Positions 1 through 5,750 of a stretch of 6,392 bases of DNA are shown here, one piece after another (the stretch's first letter is position 1; each line of letters begins with the position of its first letter). The translations under genes were made by a program, and so were the position numbers. The stretch covers positions 1 to 6,392 of the forward strand of contig CAZMGC010000043.1 in assembly GCA_964565795.1 (NCBI GenBank), in the 5' to 3' direction. Below the pieces are notes generated by a model. That model was not told the origin of the DNA. It did no database searches and saw only the letters and a list, made by a program, of their open reading frames with translations. Source of the stretch: 2-01-FULL-39-10-A sp964565795 (GTDB taxonomy: Bacteria > Patescibacteriota > Microgenomatia > Levybacterales > UBA12049).

Positions 1-872
1 TTGCTCCAAAAAGAAGTGTGGTTTTTGCAGGAGTTGGAGAAAGATCTCGCGAAGGTCAGGAGCTTTATGAAACTCTTCTGACACAAAAAGCCTTACCTTT
101 AATTAGCCTCATTTTTGGAACCATGGGAGACAATCCAGCCTTAAGATTTAGAACAGCTTTTACCGCAGCGACAATTGCTGAATATTTTAGAGACCAGTCT
201 GACCGGGAAGTTTTATTCTTTATCGATAACATTTTTAGATTTGCTTTAGCTGGTAATGAATTATCAATGCTTATGAATACAATTCCTTCCGAAGATGGTT
301 ATCAGGCCACTTTAGCTTCAGAAATGGGATCCTTCCATGAAAGACTTATATCAACTGAGAAATCATCAATTACAACAATTGAAGCTATTTATATTCCAAA
401 TGACGATATCTTAGATCAGGGAGTTCAATCCATATTCCCCTATCTAGATTCCACTGTTGTTCTCTCAAGAAATGTTTATCAGGAAGGAAGACTCCCAGCT
501 ATAGATTTACTTGAATCAAGCTCATCGAATTTAAATCCAGACTTAATCGGACTTGATCACTATCAAACAGCTCTTCAGGCTCAAGCCATACTAAAGCAAT
601 CTGTAACGCTCGAAAGAATAGTATCTCTCATAGGAGAAGCGGAATTATCCGCTGAAGACAAAATTGTTTATGACAGAGCAAAAAAACTTAAGAACTATAT
701 GACTCAGAGTTTCTTCGTAGCTGAAACTCAAACAGGAAGGAAGGGGAAATTTGTACCTATTAAAACAACAATTTCTGATGTAAAACAAATTCTTGAAGGA
801 AAAGCTGACGACATTGACGAAGAAAAACTGATGTTCCTGGGAGAACTTGCTGAGGCTAGAGGAGCTAAATGA
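1..872 (+). CDS. atpD: F-type ATP synthase subunit beta, C-terminal part (5' end outside window)
   Basis: Catalytic beta subunit of the F1 head of the F-type ATP synthase, which makes or hydrolyses ATP at the membrane rotary enzyme. The frame is open from the left edge (first full codon at base 3), so the N-terminal barrel and the Walker A loop lie outside. Visible in order: the VFAGVGERSREG segment, whose GER holds the catalytic Glu and a conserved Arg; the Walker B strand EVLFFIDNIFRF with its Asp; GYQATLASEMG; LDSTVVLSR; and the C-terminal helical domain. The GTG at 18 is an internal Val, not a start. The family pattern is clear but the protein is divergent: DELSEED reads AELSAED, and the usual GIYPAVDPLDSTS reads GRLPAIDLLESSS, so the aromatic adenine-stacking Tyr is Leu. 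The TGA stop overlaps the atpC ATG. Identity is certain; the functional meaning of the substitutions is inference. Confidence 0.97.
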   Translation, partial: APKRSVVFAGVGERSREGQELYETLLTQKALPLISLIFGTMGDNPALRFRTAFTAATIAEYFRDQSDREVLFFIDNIFRFALAGNELSMLMNTIPSEDGYQATLASEMGSFHERLISTEKSSITTIEAIYIPNDDILDQGVQSIFPYLDSTVVLSRNVYQEGRLPAIDLLESSSSNLNPDLIGLDHYQTALQAQAILKQSVTLERIVSLIGEAELSAEDKIVYDRAKKLKNYMTQSFFVAETQTGRKGKFVPIKTTISDVKQILEGKADDIDEEKLMFLGELAEARGAK

Positions 873-1114
873 CACCAACAATCCATGTAACAATCCGAAA
901 CAAAGAAAGCGTAATCTATGACGGTCAAGTCACAGCAGTTTCTTCAATAAACGACGTAGGTCTTTTCGACATTCTCCCATTTCATGAAAACTTTATTTCT
1001 CTGGTTAAAGAAAAAATCATAGTTCATGAAAGCGCAGGACAAAAAGAATTTAAAATTAACAATGGCCTTTTAAAAGTGAAAGACGACAAAGTAAATATAT
1101 ACCTCGGTCTTTAG
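869..1114 (+). CDS. atpC: F-type ATP synthase subunit epsilon, short form with N-terminal domain only
   Basis: Epsilon is part of the F1 central stalk; its N-terminal beta-sandwich joins gamma and the c-ring, and in many bacteria its C-terminal helices inhibit ATP hydrolysis. This 81-aa protein covers only the beta-sandwich: GLFDILPFHENF (about residues 31-42) matches the family's G-x-LPGHAPF region, and NNGLLKVKDDKVNIYL (64-79) matches the GGILEV...V.VL strand pair. Typical bacterial epsilon is about 130-140 aa, so the helical hairpin is missing. The start is set by the ATGA overlap with atpD and a GGAG four bases upstream at 861-864, indicating translational coupling. Its position directly after beta at the end of the operon fits the usual atpAGDC order. 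The stop TAG shares bases with the convergent PIN-TRAM gene, so the short length looks genuine, not a frameshift. Confidence 0.9.
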   Translation: MTPTIHVTIRNKESVIYDGQVTAVSSINDVGLFDILPFHENFISLVKEKIIVHESAGQKEFKINNGLLKVKDDKVNIYLGL

Positions 1115-1902
1115 ATTTTTTTAGAAAAAAGGATTCTTCCAGCAGAGGTTTGGATCACACGAGAAACTATAACATCTACATCTTTTCCCACATCTGTGCT
1201 TGCGTTTTCTACTACAAGCATAGTTCCATCGTCTAAATACCCTACTCCCTGCGTTAAATCTTTTCCAACATGAAGAACTCTGATATGAAGCGACTCTCCT
1301 GGAACAGCTTTAATCTTAAGATGATTTGCAATCGTGTTTATATTAATTGCTAAAACTCCAGATATGCTTGCTTTCTTCTCGAGATTATAGTCACAAGTAA
1401 TAAGTCTTCCTTTATGAACTCTTGCGATTTCAATCAGCTTATCATCTACCTCTTTTGGGCTTCCCTGACCATTCTTGTCGGGCACATGAGACACTTTTAC
1501 CCCTTTAGTCTTCTTTAACTTATCTAATAGCGCTAGGCCCTTTCTACCCCGCTCTCTCTTAACCATATCTTGAGAATCAGCGATATGTTTTAGCTCAAGA
1601 AGAATACTCTCAGGAATTATAAATGTTCCAGTTAAGACGCCAAGATTTACTAAATCAAAAACTCTTCCATCGATAATGGCAGAAGTATCTAGGAAAATCG
1701 GATTTTCTATTTTGTTACTTTTCTTAGCTCGTGGCGCTCTATGCGGAATAACAGATGGCAAACGATTCACAACTGTACGAGCCACTTCATCTGCAAGAGA
1801 TTGAACAAGCTTTGCTGGAAAATCAGGAACCATTCCCCTATTTTCACGAGGTATAGTAGTGCTCACTTTTTTCTTAACAACTTTTTTATTTTTTTCAGCC
1901 AT
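1111..1902 (-). CDS. Soluble PIN-TRAM domain protein (YacL-related, predicted RNase-like)
   Basis: 263 aa. The PIN domain begins at about residue 68 with IFLDTSAIIDGRVFDL; acidic residues expected at a PIN metal site are visible: Asp72, Asp78, Glu103 (LLELKHIAD), Asp153/154 and Asp171 (TCDYNL). A TRAM domain, a predicted RNA-binding beta-barrel, follows at about 199-260, including GVGYLDDGTMLVVE and QTSAGRILFSKK. These segments match the cytoplasmic part of Bacillus YacL closely. YacL has N-terminal membrane helices; here the first 65 residues are polar and lysine/arginine-rich (KKVVKKK near the start; HRAPRAKK at 54-61) with no membrane segment, so the protein should be cytoplasmic. A nuclease activity is inferred from the fold, and the substrate is unknown. 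It lies 49 bp after radA with a possible promoter of its own; only a weak AAGAAA precedes the ATG. Its TAA stop overlaps the atpC stop. Confidence 0.9.
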   Translation of the reverse strand: MAEKNKKVVKKKVSTTIPRENRGMVPDFPAKLVQSLADEVARTVVNRLPSVIPHRAPRAKKSNKIENPIFLDTSAIIDGRVFDLVNLGVLTGTFIIPESILLELKHIADSQDMVKRERGRKGLALLDKLKKTKGVKVSHVPDKNGQGSPKEVDDKLIEIARVHKGRLITCDYNLEKKASISGVLAININTIANHLKIKAVPGESLHIRVLHVGKDLTQGVGYLDDGTMLVVENASTDVGKDVDVIVSRVIQTSAGRILFSKKI

Positions 1903-1924
1903 TTTCTTAAATTAAACCGACGTT

Positions 1925-1933
1925 AGTATATCA
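1925..1933 (-). promoter_or_regulatory. Possible extended -10 promoter for the PIN-TRAM gene
   Basis: The minus strand reads TGATATACT, an extended -10 (TGn followed by TATACT, 5 of 6 to consensus), 22 bp before the ATG at 1902. The predicted transcript would start near 1918, giving a leader of about 16 nt. No good -35 hexamer is seen at 16-18 bp, so it would depend on the TGn element. The gene may also be read through from radA. Inference from sequence only. Confidence 0.4.
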
Positions 1934-1951
1934 AAATACTTAGCAATATTA

Positions 1952-3274
1952 CTAGGTAAATTTGCCTAAAACCTGGTTTAGAGTCTTAAATTTATCAGTT
2001 CCGATGATATTAGTAAACCCCAATTTCTTTGCTTCTTTACTTCTCTTTGCAAAATCTGGAACAGTTCGAAGCTCTCCAAGCAAACCAACTTCTGCAATCC
2101 CTACTGTTTTGTTTACTGGTATTCCTTTAAGACTTGAAAATATCGCTAAACAAATTCCTAAATCCGCTGCTGGATCTGACAACTTCATTCCTCCCGCAAC
2201 ATTTACATAAATATCCATAGTGTCAATTGGAAGATGTCCATGTTTTTGTAAAACAGCAAGCAAGAGCTCAAGTCTTCTGGAATCAACTCCCGAAGCAACT
2301 CTTCTAGGCATAGGTAACTTCGAATATATCGCTAGAGCTTGAATTTCTACTAAAAAAGCGCGGCTTCCTTCAAGAGTTGCTGTTAGAACACTGCCTGGCG
2401 CAGGCTCTTTAGTGTTAGACAGAAACAAAGACTCAGGATTTTTAACCTCAGTCATTCCATCTCCCTCCATAGAAAATACTCCTACCTCATCTACTGGGCC
2501 GAAGCGATTTTTCAAACTACGTAGTATTCGAACTCGGGTAAACTTCTCTCCTTCTAAGAATAAAACTGTGTCCACCATGTGCGACAAAACCATAGGCCCA
2601 GCCACCATTCCCTCTTTAGTTACATGACCAACGATAATCACAGGGATATTTAATCTCTTTGCGATTCTAATAAATTCCATGGCTGCATATCTAACCTGCC
2701 CTACACTTCCGGACAAACCCGTTAGATTTTCTGATTCCATGGTTTGAATTGAGTCGATAATTACCAGTTTTGGCCGAGTCTCATCAATTACATTAACAAT
2801 TGCATCAGTATTGGAAATTGAGAGTAAATTCAGGTGATTATTTTTGTTCGATGTAAGTCGATTGGCGCGAAGCTTTATTTGCTGCTCCGATTCTTCTCCA
2901 GAAATATACAAAACCTCTTTTTTATCTTTTGAAATATTTAGGGCAAGTTGTAATAAAAGTGTCGACTTTCCAATTCCCGGGTCCCCTGCTAATAGAGCTA
3001 CTGCTCCGGGAACTAAACCTCCGCCTAAAACTCCATCCATCTCAGTGAAGCCAGATGTAAATCTATCTCTTTCCTGGAACTCAATTTCGTGTAATTTTTT
3101 TGGCAGAGTATTAATGTCTTTGCTAGAGAAATTGCCAGTTTTTGACTTAGAATTTACGTTTTGGATTTTGATTTCACGGAGGCTATTCCAACTACCACAC
3201 TCTGGACACTTACCCATAAAAGCTGGGGAGTCATAACCGCAATTTTCACAAACATAGGATGTGGTAGATTTCAT
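1952..3274 (-). CDS. radA: DNA repair protein RadA (Sms)
   Basis: RadA is a RecA-related, DnaB-like ATPase that promotes branch migration and processing of recombination intermediates in the cytoplasm. All hallmarks are in this 440-aa protein: a four-Cys zinc finger (Cys9, Cys12, Cys23, Cys26; CENCG...CPECG), Walker A GDPGIGKST at 97-105, Walker B KLVIIDSIQT at 169-178, the RadA signature KNRFG at 255-259, and a C-terminal Lon-like domain from about 290 (NVAGGMKLSDPAADLG at 358-373, EVGLLGELR at 395-403). In known RadA proteins the Lon-like domain is structural and not a protease. Length is normal for the family (about 450 aa). The ATG is supported by AGGAT, with AGGA 7 bases upstream (3282-3285). 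It starts 28 bp after the S1 gene stop, so the two are probably co-transcribed. Confidence 0.97.
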   Translation of the reverse strand: MKSTTSYVCENCGYDSPAFMGKCPECGSWNSLREIKIQNVNSKSKTGNFSSKDINTLPKKLHEIEFQERDRFTSGFTEMDGVLGGGLVPGAVALLAGDPGIGKSTLLLQLALNISKDKKEVLYISGEESEQQIKLRANRLTSNKNNHLNLLSISNTDAIVNVIDETRPKLVIIDSIQTMESENLTGLSGSVGQVRYAAMEFIRIAKRLNIPVIIVGHVTKEGMVAGPMVLSHMVDTVLFLEGEKFTRVRILRSLKNRFGPVDEVGVFSMEGDGMTEVKNPESLFLSNTKEPAPGSVLTATLEGSRAFLVEIQALAIYSKLPMPRRVASGVDSRRLELLLAVLQKHGHLPIDTMDIYVNVAGGMKLSDPAADLGICLAIFSSLKGIPVNKTVGIAEVGLLGELRTVPDFAKRSKEAKKLGFTNIIGTDKFKTLNQVLGKFT

Positions 3275-3281
3275 AAATTTA

Positions 3282-3285
3282 TCCT
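3282..3285 (-). promoter_or_regulatory. Shine-Dalgarno site of radA
   Basis: The minus strand reads AGGA seven bases before the radA ATG. It supports the start at 3274 and shows that ordinary Shine-Dalgarno initiation is used inside this operon, in contrast to the genes starting at 4964, 5118 and 6220. Confidence 0.6.
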
Positions 3286-3302
3286 AAATTAACAGCCAGA
3301 TA

Positions 3303-4349
3303 TTAACGATAACCCATTGGTTTTTCTTTGAGAACTGGTGTAAGGATTACCCTATGTCTCTTAGCGTCAACATCTGACACTACTGCCTCTACCTCATCCC
3401 CCGTAGAATACTTAGAAGTTGGTGGGATTTTATCTTTTTTAATAAGTCCTTCTATATTATTTCCTAAATCAAGCAGTAAACCCAATGAATTAATCTGGAT
3501 TACAGTTCCCTTAACTTTCTTATCAGGAATAAATTGAGCGGACGCTTCTTCAAAAGGATCTTTAGTCATTCTCTTAATTGAAAGGTTAACCCTCTTAGCA
3601 TCTTTATCAATTCCTAATACTTGCGTCTGAATCTTCTCTCCTACTTTAAAATAGTTTTCAGCTGTCTCTGTTTTCTCCCATGAAATTTCTGAAAGATGGA
3701 TAAATCCTTCAAGATTTTTAACCGATACAAATATTCCAAAAGGTGTAGTACTAGAAACAACTGCATCAACTATCTCTCCAGACTTAACTACAGCGGTCGC
3801 TTTTGAAAAGTCTTCATCACCCATTGCAGCTTTTTGGGAGAAGATAATTTTATGTAGCTGCCTATTAATCTCAAGAACTACAACCTTTATTTTTTTACCA
3901 ACAAAACTATTTGGACTATCATTTAATATGGTTTGTGAGTTTGGAAGAAATCCTGAAAAACTCTCATAAGTAACTAAAAATCCGCCTTTAGTTAAATCAT
4001 TAACATTTACCTCAACTGGAGTCTTTTCTTTTAGGAGCTTTTCCAAAACACCCCAATGCTTCTCATCCATAAATCTTCTTAATGAAACGACAGGATTTCC
4101 TTGATCAGACTCTGGATTTAAAATCGAAACTGTAACCTTATCCCCAACATGAAGAGTTGAAAGAAGAGCTTTCATAAGACCTCTATCTTTTTCCATAACT
4201 GATGCTTCTGTTTTCGCACCAATTTCGACAAGAACTTCTGAAGATGTTAACTTAGTAATGGTTCCCTCTATTGTTTCGCCTTTTTTAAATGATTTGATCG
4301 AGGTTTTGGTCTTGGCCATTAATTCGGCCATTGATGTAGCATTTGCCAT
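3303..4349 (-). CDS. rpsA: Four-S1-domain RNA-binding protein (ribosomal protein S1 type)
   Basis: 348 aa with four tandem S1 (OB-fold) repeats at about 21-92, 107-172, 188-261 and 277-339. The third is the most canonical: GEIVDAVVSSTTPFGIFVSV, then GFIHLSEISW, then VGEKIQTQVLGIDKDAKRVNLSIKR. The first and second are more diverged. S1 proteins bind single-stranded mRNA, and in many bacteria bS1 brings leaders to the 30S subunit; E. coli S1 has six repeats, while shorter forms occur in many lineages. The rpsA name is an inference, since other S1-repeat RNA-binding proteins look similar. The ATG at 4349 has AAAGGA about 10 bases upstream and a probable promoter at 4385-4413. It is the first gene of a minus-strand cluster with radA (28-bp gap) and the PIN-TRAM gene. 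Confidence 0.88.
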   Translation of the reverse strand: MANATSMAELMAKTKTSIKSFKKGETIEGTITKLTSSEVLVEIGAKTEASVMEKDRGLMKALLSTLHVGDKVTVSILNPESDQGNPVVSLRRFMDEKHWGVLEKLLKEKTPVEVNVNDLTKGGFLVTYESFSGFLPNSQTILNDSPNSFVGKKIKVVVLEINRQLHKIIFSQKAAMGDEDFSKATAVVKSGEIVDAVVSSTTPFGIFVSVKNLEGFIHLSEISWEKTETAENYFKVGEKIQTQVLGIDKDAKRVNLSIKRMTKDPFEEASAQFIPDKKVKGTVIQINSLGLLLDLGNNIEGLIKKDKIPPTSKYSTGDEVEAVVSDVDAKRHRVILTPVLKEKPMGYR

Positions 4350-4359
4350 TTAATAAATT

Positions 4360-4365
4360 TCCTTT
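4360..4365 (-). promoter_or_regulatory. Shine-Dalgarno site of the S1 gene
   Basis: The minus strand carries AAAGGA followed by a 10-base AT-only spacer and the ATG at 4349. The spacing is slightly long but acceptable. It supports the chosen start. Confidence 0.5.
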
Positions 4366-4384
4366 CATAATTAATCTAAGCACA

Positions 4385-4413
4385 AGTATACCACTCATGA
4401 GCCTAACAAACAA
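4385..4413 (-). promoter_or_regulatory. Extended -10 promoter of the S1-radA cluster
   Basis: Minus-strand TGGTATACT at 4393-4385 is an extended -10 (TGn plus TATACT). TTGTTT at 4413-4408 lies 17 bp upstream as a weak -35 (TTG matches). The predicted start near 4378 leaves a leader of about 29 nt with a Shine-Dalgarno. A perfect 8-bp palindrome, CTCATGAG at 4394-4401, sits in the spacer. Confidence 0.55.
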
Positions 4414-4418
4414 GAACA

Positions 4419-4964
4419 CTATCGCCTTCTAACACCCTTATGTTGATCAGAAAGTCCGCTTCTGACTTCATCTGGGAGTAAACCCATCATCCTGTCTATA
4501 ACTCTCTCTCGAATGATCTCGTCCCTTCCCCATTCTTCAGGTTTTTTAATCTCTCTTCCTCCTATGTTGTAAACTCTTCTTCTAAAACGGTCTGTCCTTA
4601 ATACCTGGACATAGCTCACTTCATTTCTTAAAGGCGCATAATACATTCTTGACCCATCTTCGAATTCCTGAATCTGAACATAAGCTGGAACATCTCCGCT
4701 GAGACCAACTGCATCATGCTCATGCCAACTTCCAGATCCCACACCATATGCATTTAAAATTGCTCTTGTAAAATTGCCTACGCGTTTAGCAACACTCCAC
4801 GATAACTCAATTTCTTCTTGAGTTCCTGGCATAGCGCTTTTTAACGCTCCTACTTCGGACATTAGGAAACCGTGAGACTGCTGAATCCTTAAATGCCATA
4901 AGGGAATCGGCGCTTTTACAGCTTCAGGCGGAGGGGGCTGTTTTCTTTCTTTTAAAAAACGCAT
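4419..4964 (-). CDS. Hypothetical protein of unknown family, 181 aa
   Basis: I do not recognise this protein. It is soluble-looking, with no signal peptide or membrane segment. The N-terminus is basic and proline-rich (KERKQPPPP at 5-13); residues 20-75 look helical, with Trp, His and Gln (PLWHLRIQQSHGFL); 73-120 are Gly- and aromatic-rich (GVGSGSWHEHDAVG, DGSRMYYAPLRNE) and probably beta-rich; 123-131 is an Arg cluster (RTDRFRRRV); the end is again basic (GVRRR). The His and acidic residues in SWHEHDAVG might bind metal, which is speculation. The start is supported by a perfect -10 box 9 bp upstream, implying a leader of at most about 3 nt. The gene diverges from the methyltransferase and lies 69 bp upstream of the S1 start. 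Codon use resembles its neighbours, with no sign of transfer. Confidence 0.8.
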   Translation of the reverse strand: MRFLKERKQPPPPEAVKAPIPLWHLRIQQSHGFLMSEVGALKSAMPGTQEEIELSWSVAKRVGNFTRAILNAYGVGSGSWHEHDAVGLSGDVPAYVQIQEFEDGSRMYYAPLRNEVSYVQVLRTDRFRRRVYNIGGREIKKPEEWGRDEIIRERVIDRMMGLLPDEVRSGLSDQHKGVRRR

Positions 4965-4973
4965 AAGGCGACT

Positions 4974-5001
4974 ATTATATACCCCTAATGTATTAAATCA
5001 A
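4974..5001 (-). promoter_or_regulatory. Promoter of the 181-aa hypothetical gene
   Basis: Minus-strand TATAAT at 4979-4974, a perfect -10, is preceded with a 16-bp spacer by TTGATT at 5001-4996 (4 of 6 to TTGACA). The -10 ends 9 bp before the ATG at 4964, so the transcript should start at or within about 3 nt of the start codon. The -35 overlaps the left arm of the 9-bp inverted repeat. Confidence 0.65.
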
Positions 5002-5079
5002 GGCTAAACAATACTTTAGGATAATTAATAATTAATCAAACCGGTAAATAGTAATTTCCTACAGGTTAAATTAGCCTTG
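4999..5079. repeat. Perfect 9-bp inverted repeat in the divergent promoter region
   Basis: CAAGGCTAA at 4999-5007 and its exact reverse complement TTAGCCTTG at 5071-5079 are separated by 63 bp. The left arm overlaps the -35 of the minus-strand gene; the right arm lies just upstream of where the plus-strand promoter's -35 would be. This placement would suit a pair of binding sites for a regulator of both genes, but no regulator is evident. The stretch between is AT-rich, with TAATTAATAATTAAT around 5022-5036. Confidence 0.5.
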
Positions 5080-5102
5080 CAATTAGTTTAATTCCTTACA
5101 TT

Positions 5103-5111
5103 TGCTATAAT
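5103..5111 (+). promoter_or_regulatory. Extended -10 promoter of the methyltransferase gene
   Basis: TGCTATAAT is a TGn extension followed by a perfect -10 box at 5106-5111. Only TACCGC separates it from the GTG at 5118, so transcription should begin at the first base of the start codon. A -35 is weak (TTAGTT at 5083-5088, 17-bp spacer). Confidence 0.65.
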
Positions 5112-5117
5112 TACCGC

Positions 5118-5750
5118 GTGAACAAGAAGAATCAAACAATTGACACCTACAACGCGATCGCTAAGGATTACGAAATTGAAAACATAGCGCTAGATTCCAA
5201 TGAAGAAATAAAAGAATTTGCAAAACTTCTTCCAAAAAACTCAAAGGTTCTAGATCTAGGATGTGGATTTGGAAGAGAGCTCGCTGTTTTTGTAAAAAAT
5301 GGTTATGACACCTATGGAATTGATGGCTCCAGTGAGCTTTTGAAGCTTGCAAAAAAGAGAGCTCCCAAGGCTGAAGTAAAACTAAGTGATTTAAGAAATA
5401 CACTTCCTTACGAAGACACCTTCTTTGACGGAATCTGGGCAAGAAATTCCCTTCACCACCTTAAACCCAGTGAATTATCAAATGCATTTTCCGAAATAAA
5501 AAGAATTCTTAAACCTAAAGGCATACTTTTTATAGAGTGGAAGGAAGGAAAAGAGCCAAAAACAACCCGTGAAGAAATCGCCAAGGGCAAAGAAAGATAT
5601 TATAACCTCATGCTTAAGAAAGATTTGGTTAAACTCGTTAAATCAAACGGATTTAAAGTTATAAAAAGCTATAAATATAATTGGAATGAGAGATATGGTA
5701 AAAAACGACAATTCTCCGATTTTATAGTAATTTTTGCATTTAAAAGCTAG
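5118..5750 (+). CDS. Class I SAM-dependent methyltransferase
   Basis: 210 aa with the Rossmann-type methyltransferase motifs in order: motif I VLDLGCGFGRE at 44-54 (binds S-adenosylmethionine), the acidic end of beta-2 in YGIDGS (Asp69, ribose contact), the Asp91 region SDLRNTLPYED, motif IV FDGIWARNSLHHL at 103-115, and KRILKPKGILFIEW at 128-141. This resembles the UbiE/BioC-like Methyltransf_11 group that acts on small molecules; the substrate cannot be read from the sequence. There is no membrane segment, so it should be cytoplasmic. The GTG start is chosen because the -10 ends six bases before it, the N-terminal YNAIAKDYE segment typical of these enzymes follows, and there is no other early start. 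The message is predicted to be leaderless. The stop overlaps that of the convergent sigma-region-4 gene. Confidence 0.9.
   Translation: MNKKNQTIDTYNAIAKDYEIENIALDSNEEIKEFAKLLPKNSKVLDLGCGFGRELAVFVKNGYDTYGIDGSSELLKLAKKRAPKAEVKLSDLRNTLPYEDTFFDGIWARNSLHHLKPSELSNAFSEIKRILKPKGILFIEWKEGKEPKTTREEIAKGKERYYNLMLKKDLVKLVKSNGFKVIKSYKYNWNERYGKKRQFSDFIVIFAFKS

Noticed and set aside
18..20. GTG at 18 as the start of the beta subunit gene.
   Set aside because: The reading frame and family sequence (SVVFAGVGER) continue to the left edge, so this GTG is an internal valine.
870..872. UGA recoding, as in some Patescibacteria (Gracilibacteria, SR1).
   Set aside because: atpD ends at this TGA at the expected C-terminus, overlapped by the atpC start, so UGA acts as a stop.
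1079..1122. Possible intrinsic terminator at the end of the atp operon: AAAGAC (1079-1084) and GTCTTT (1107-1112) followed by a T-run at 1116-1122.
   Set aside because: The stem is only 6 bp with two GC pairs and a 22-nt loop, and the T-run is also the lysine/isoleucine coding end of the opposite gene. Too weak to call.
1114..1140. Frameshift or premature stop truncating atpC.
   Set aside because: I saw no recognisable epsilon C-terminal helices downstream, and the stop lies within the overlap with an intact convergent gene, so a naturally short epsilon is simpler.
1931..1953. A -35 element for the PIN-TRAM promoter.
   Set aside because: At 16-18 bp upstream of TATACT the hexamers (for example AGTAAT) do not resemble TTGACA; only the extended -10 is supportable.
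2844..3236. Plus-strand open frame of 130 codons opposite radA.
   Set aside because: It lies fully inside radA, which has all its motifs, and the translated product is Ser/Pro-rich shadow sequence with no start signals.
5161..5442. Minus-strand open frame of 93 codons opposite the methyltransferase.
   Set aside because: It is antisense to the conserved SAM-binding motifs and has Leu/Gln/His-rich shadow composition; no promoter or Shine-Dalgarno seen.
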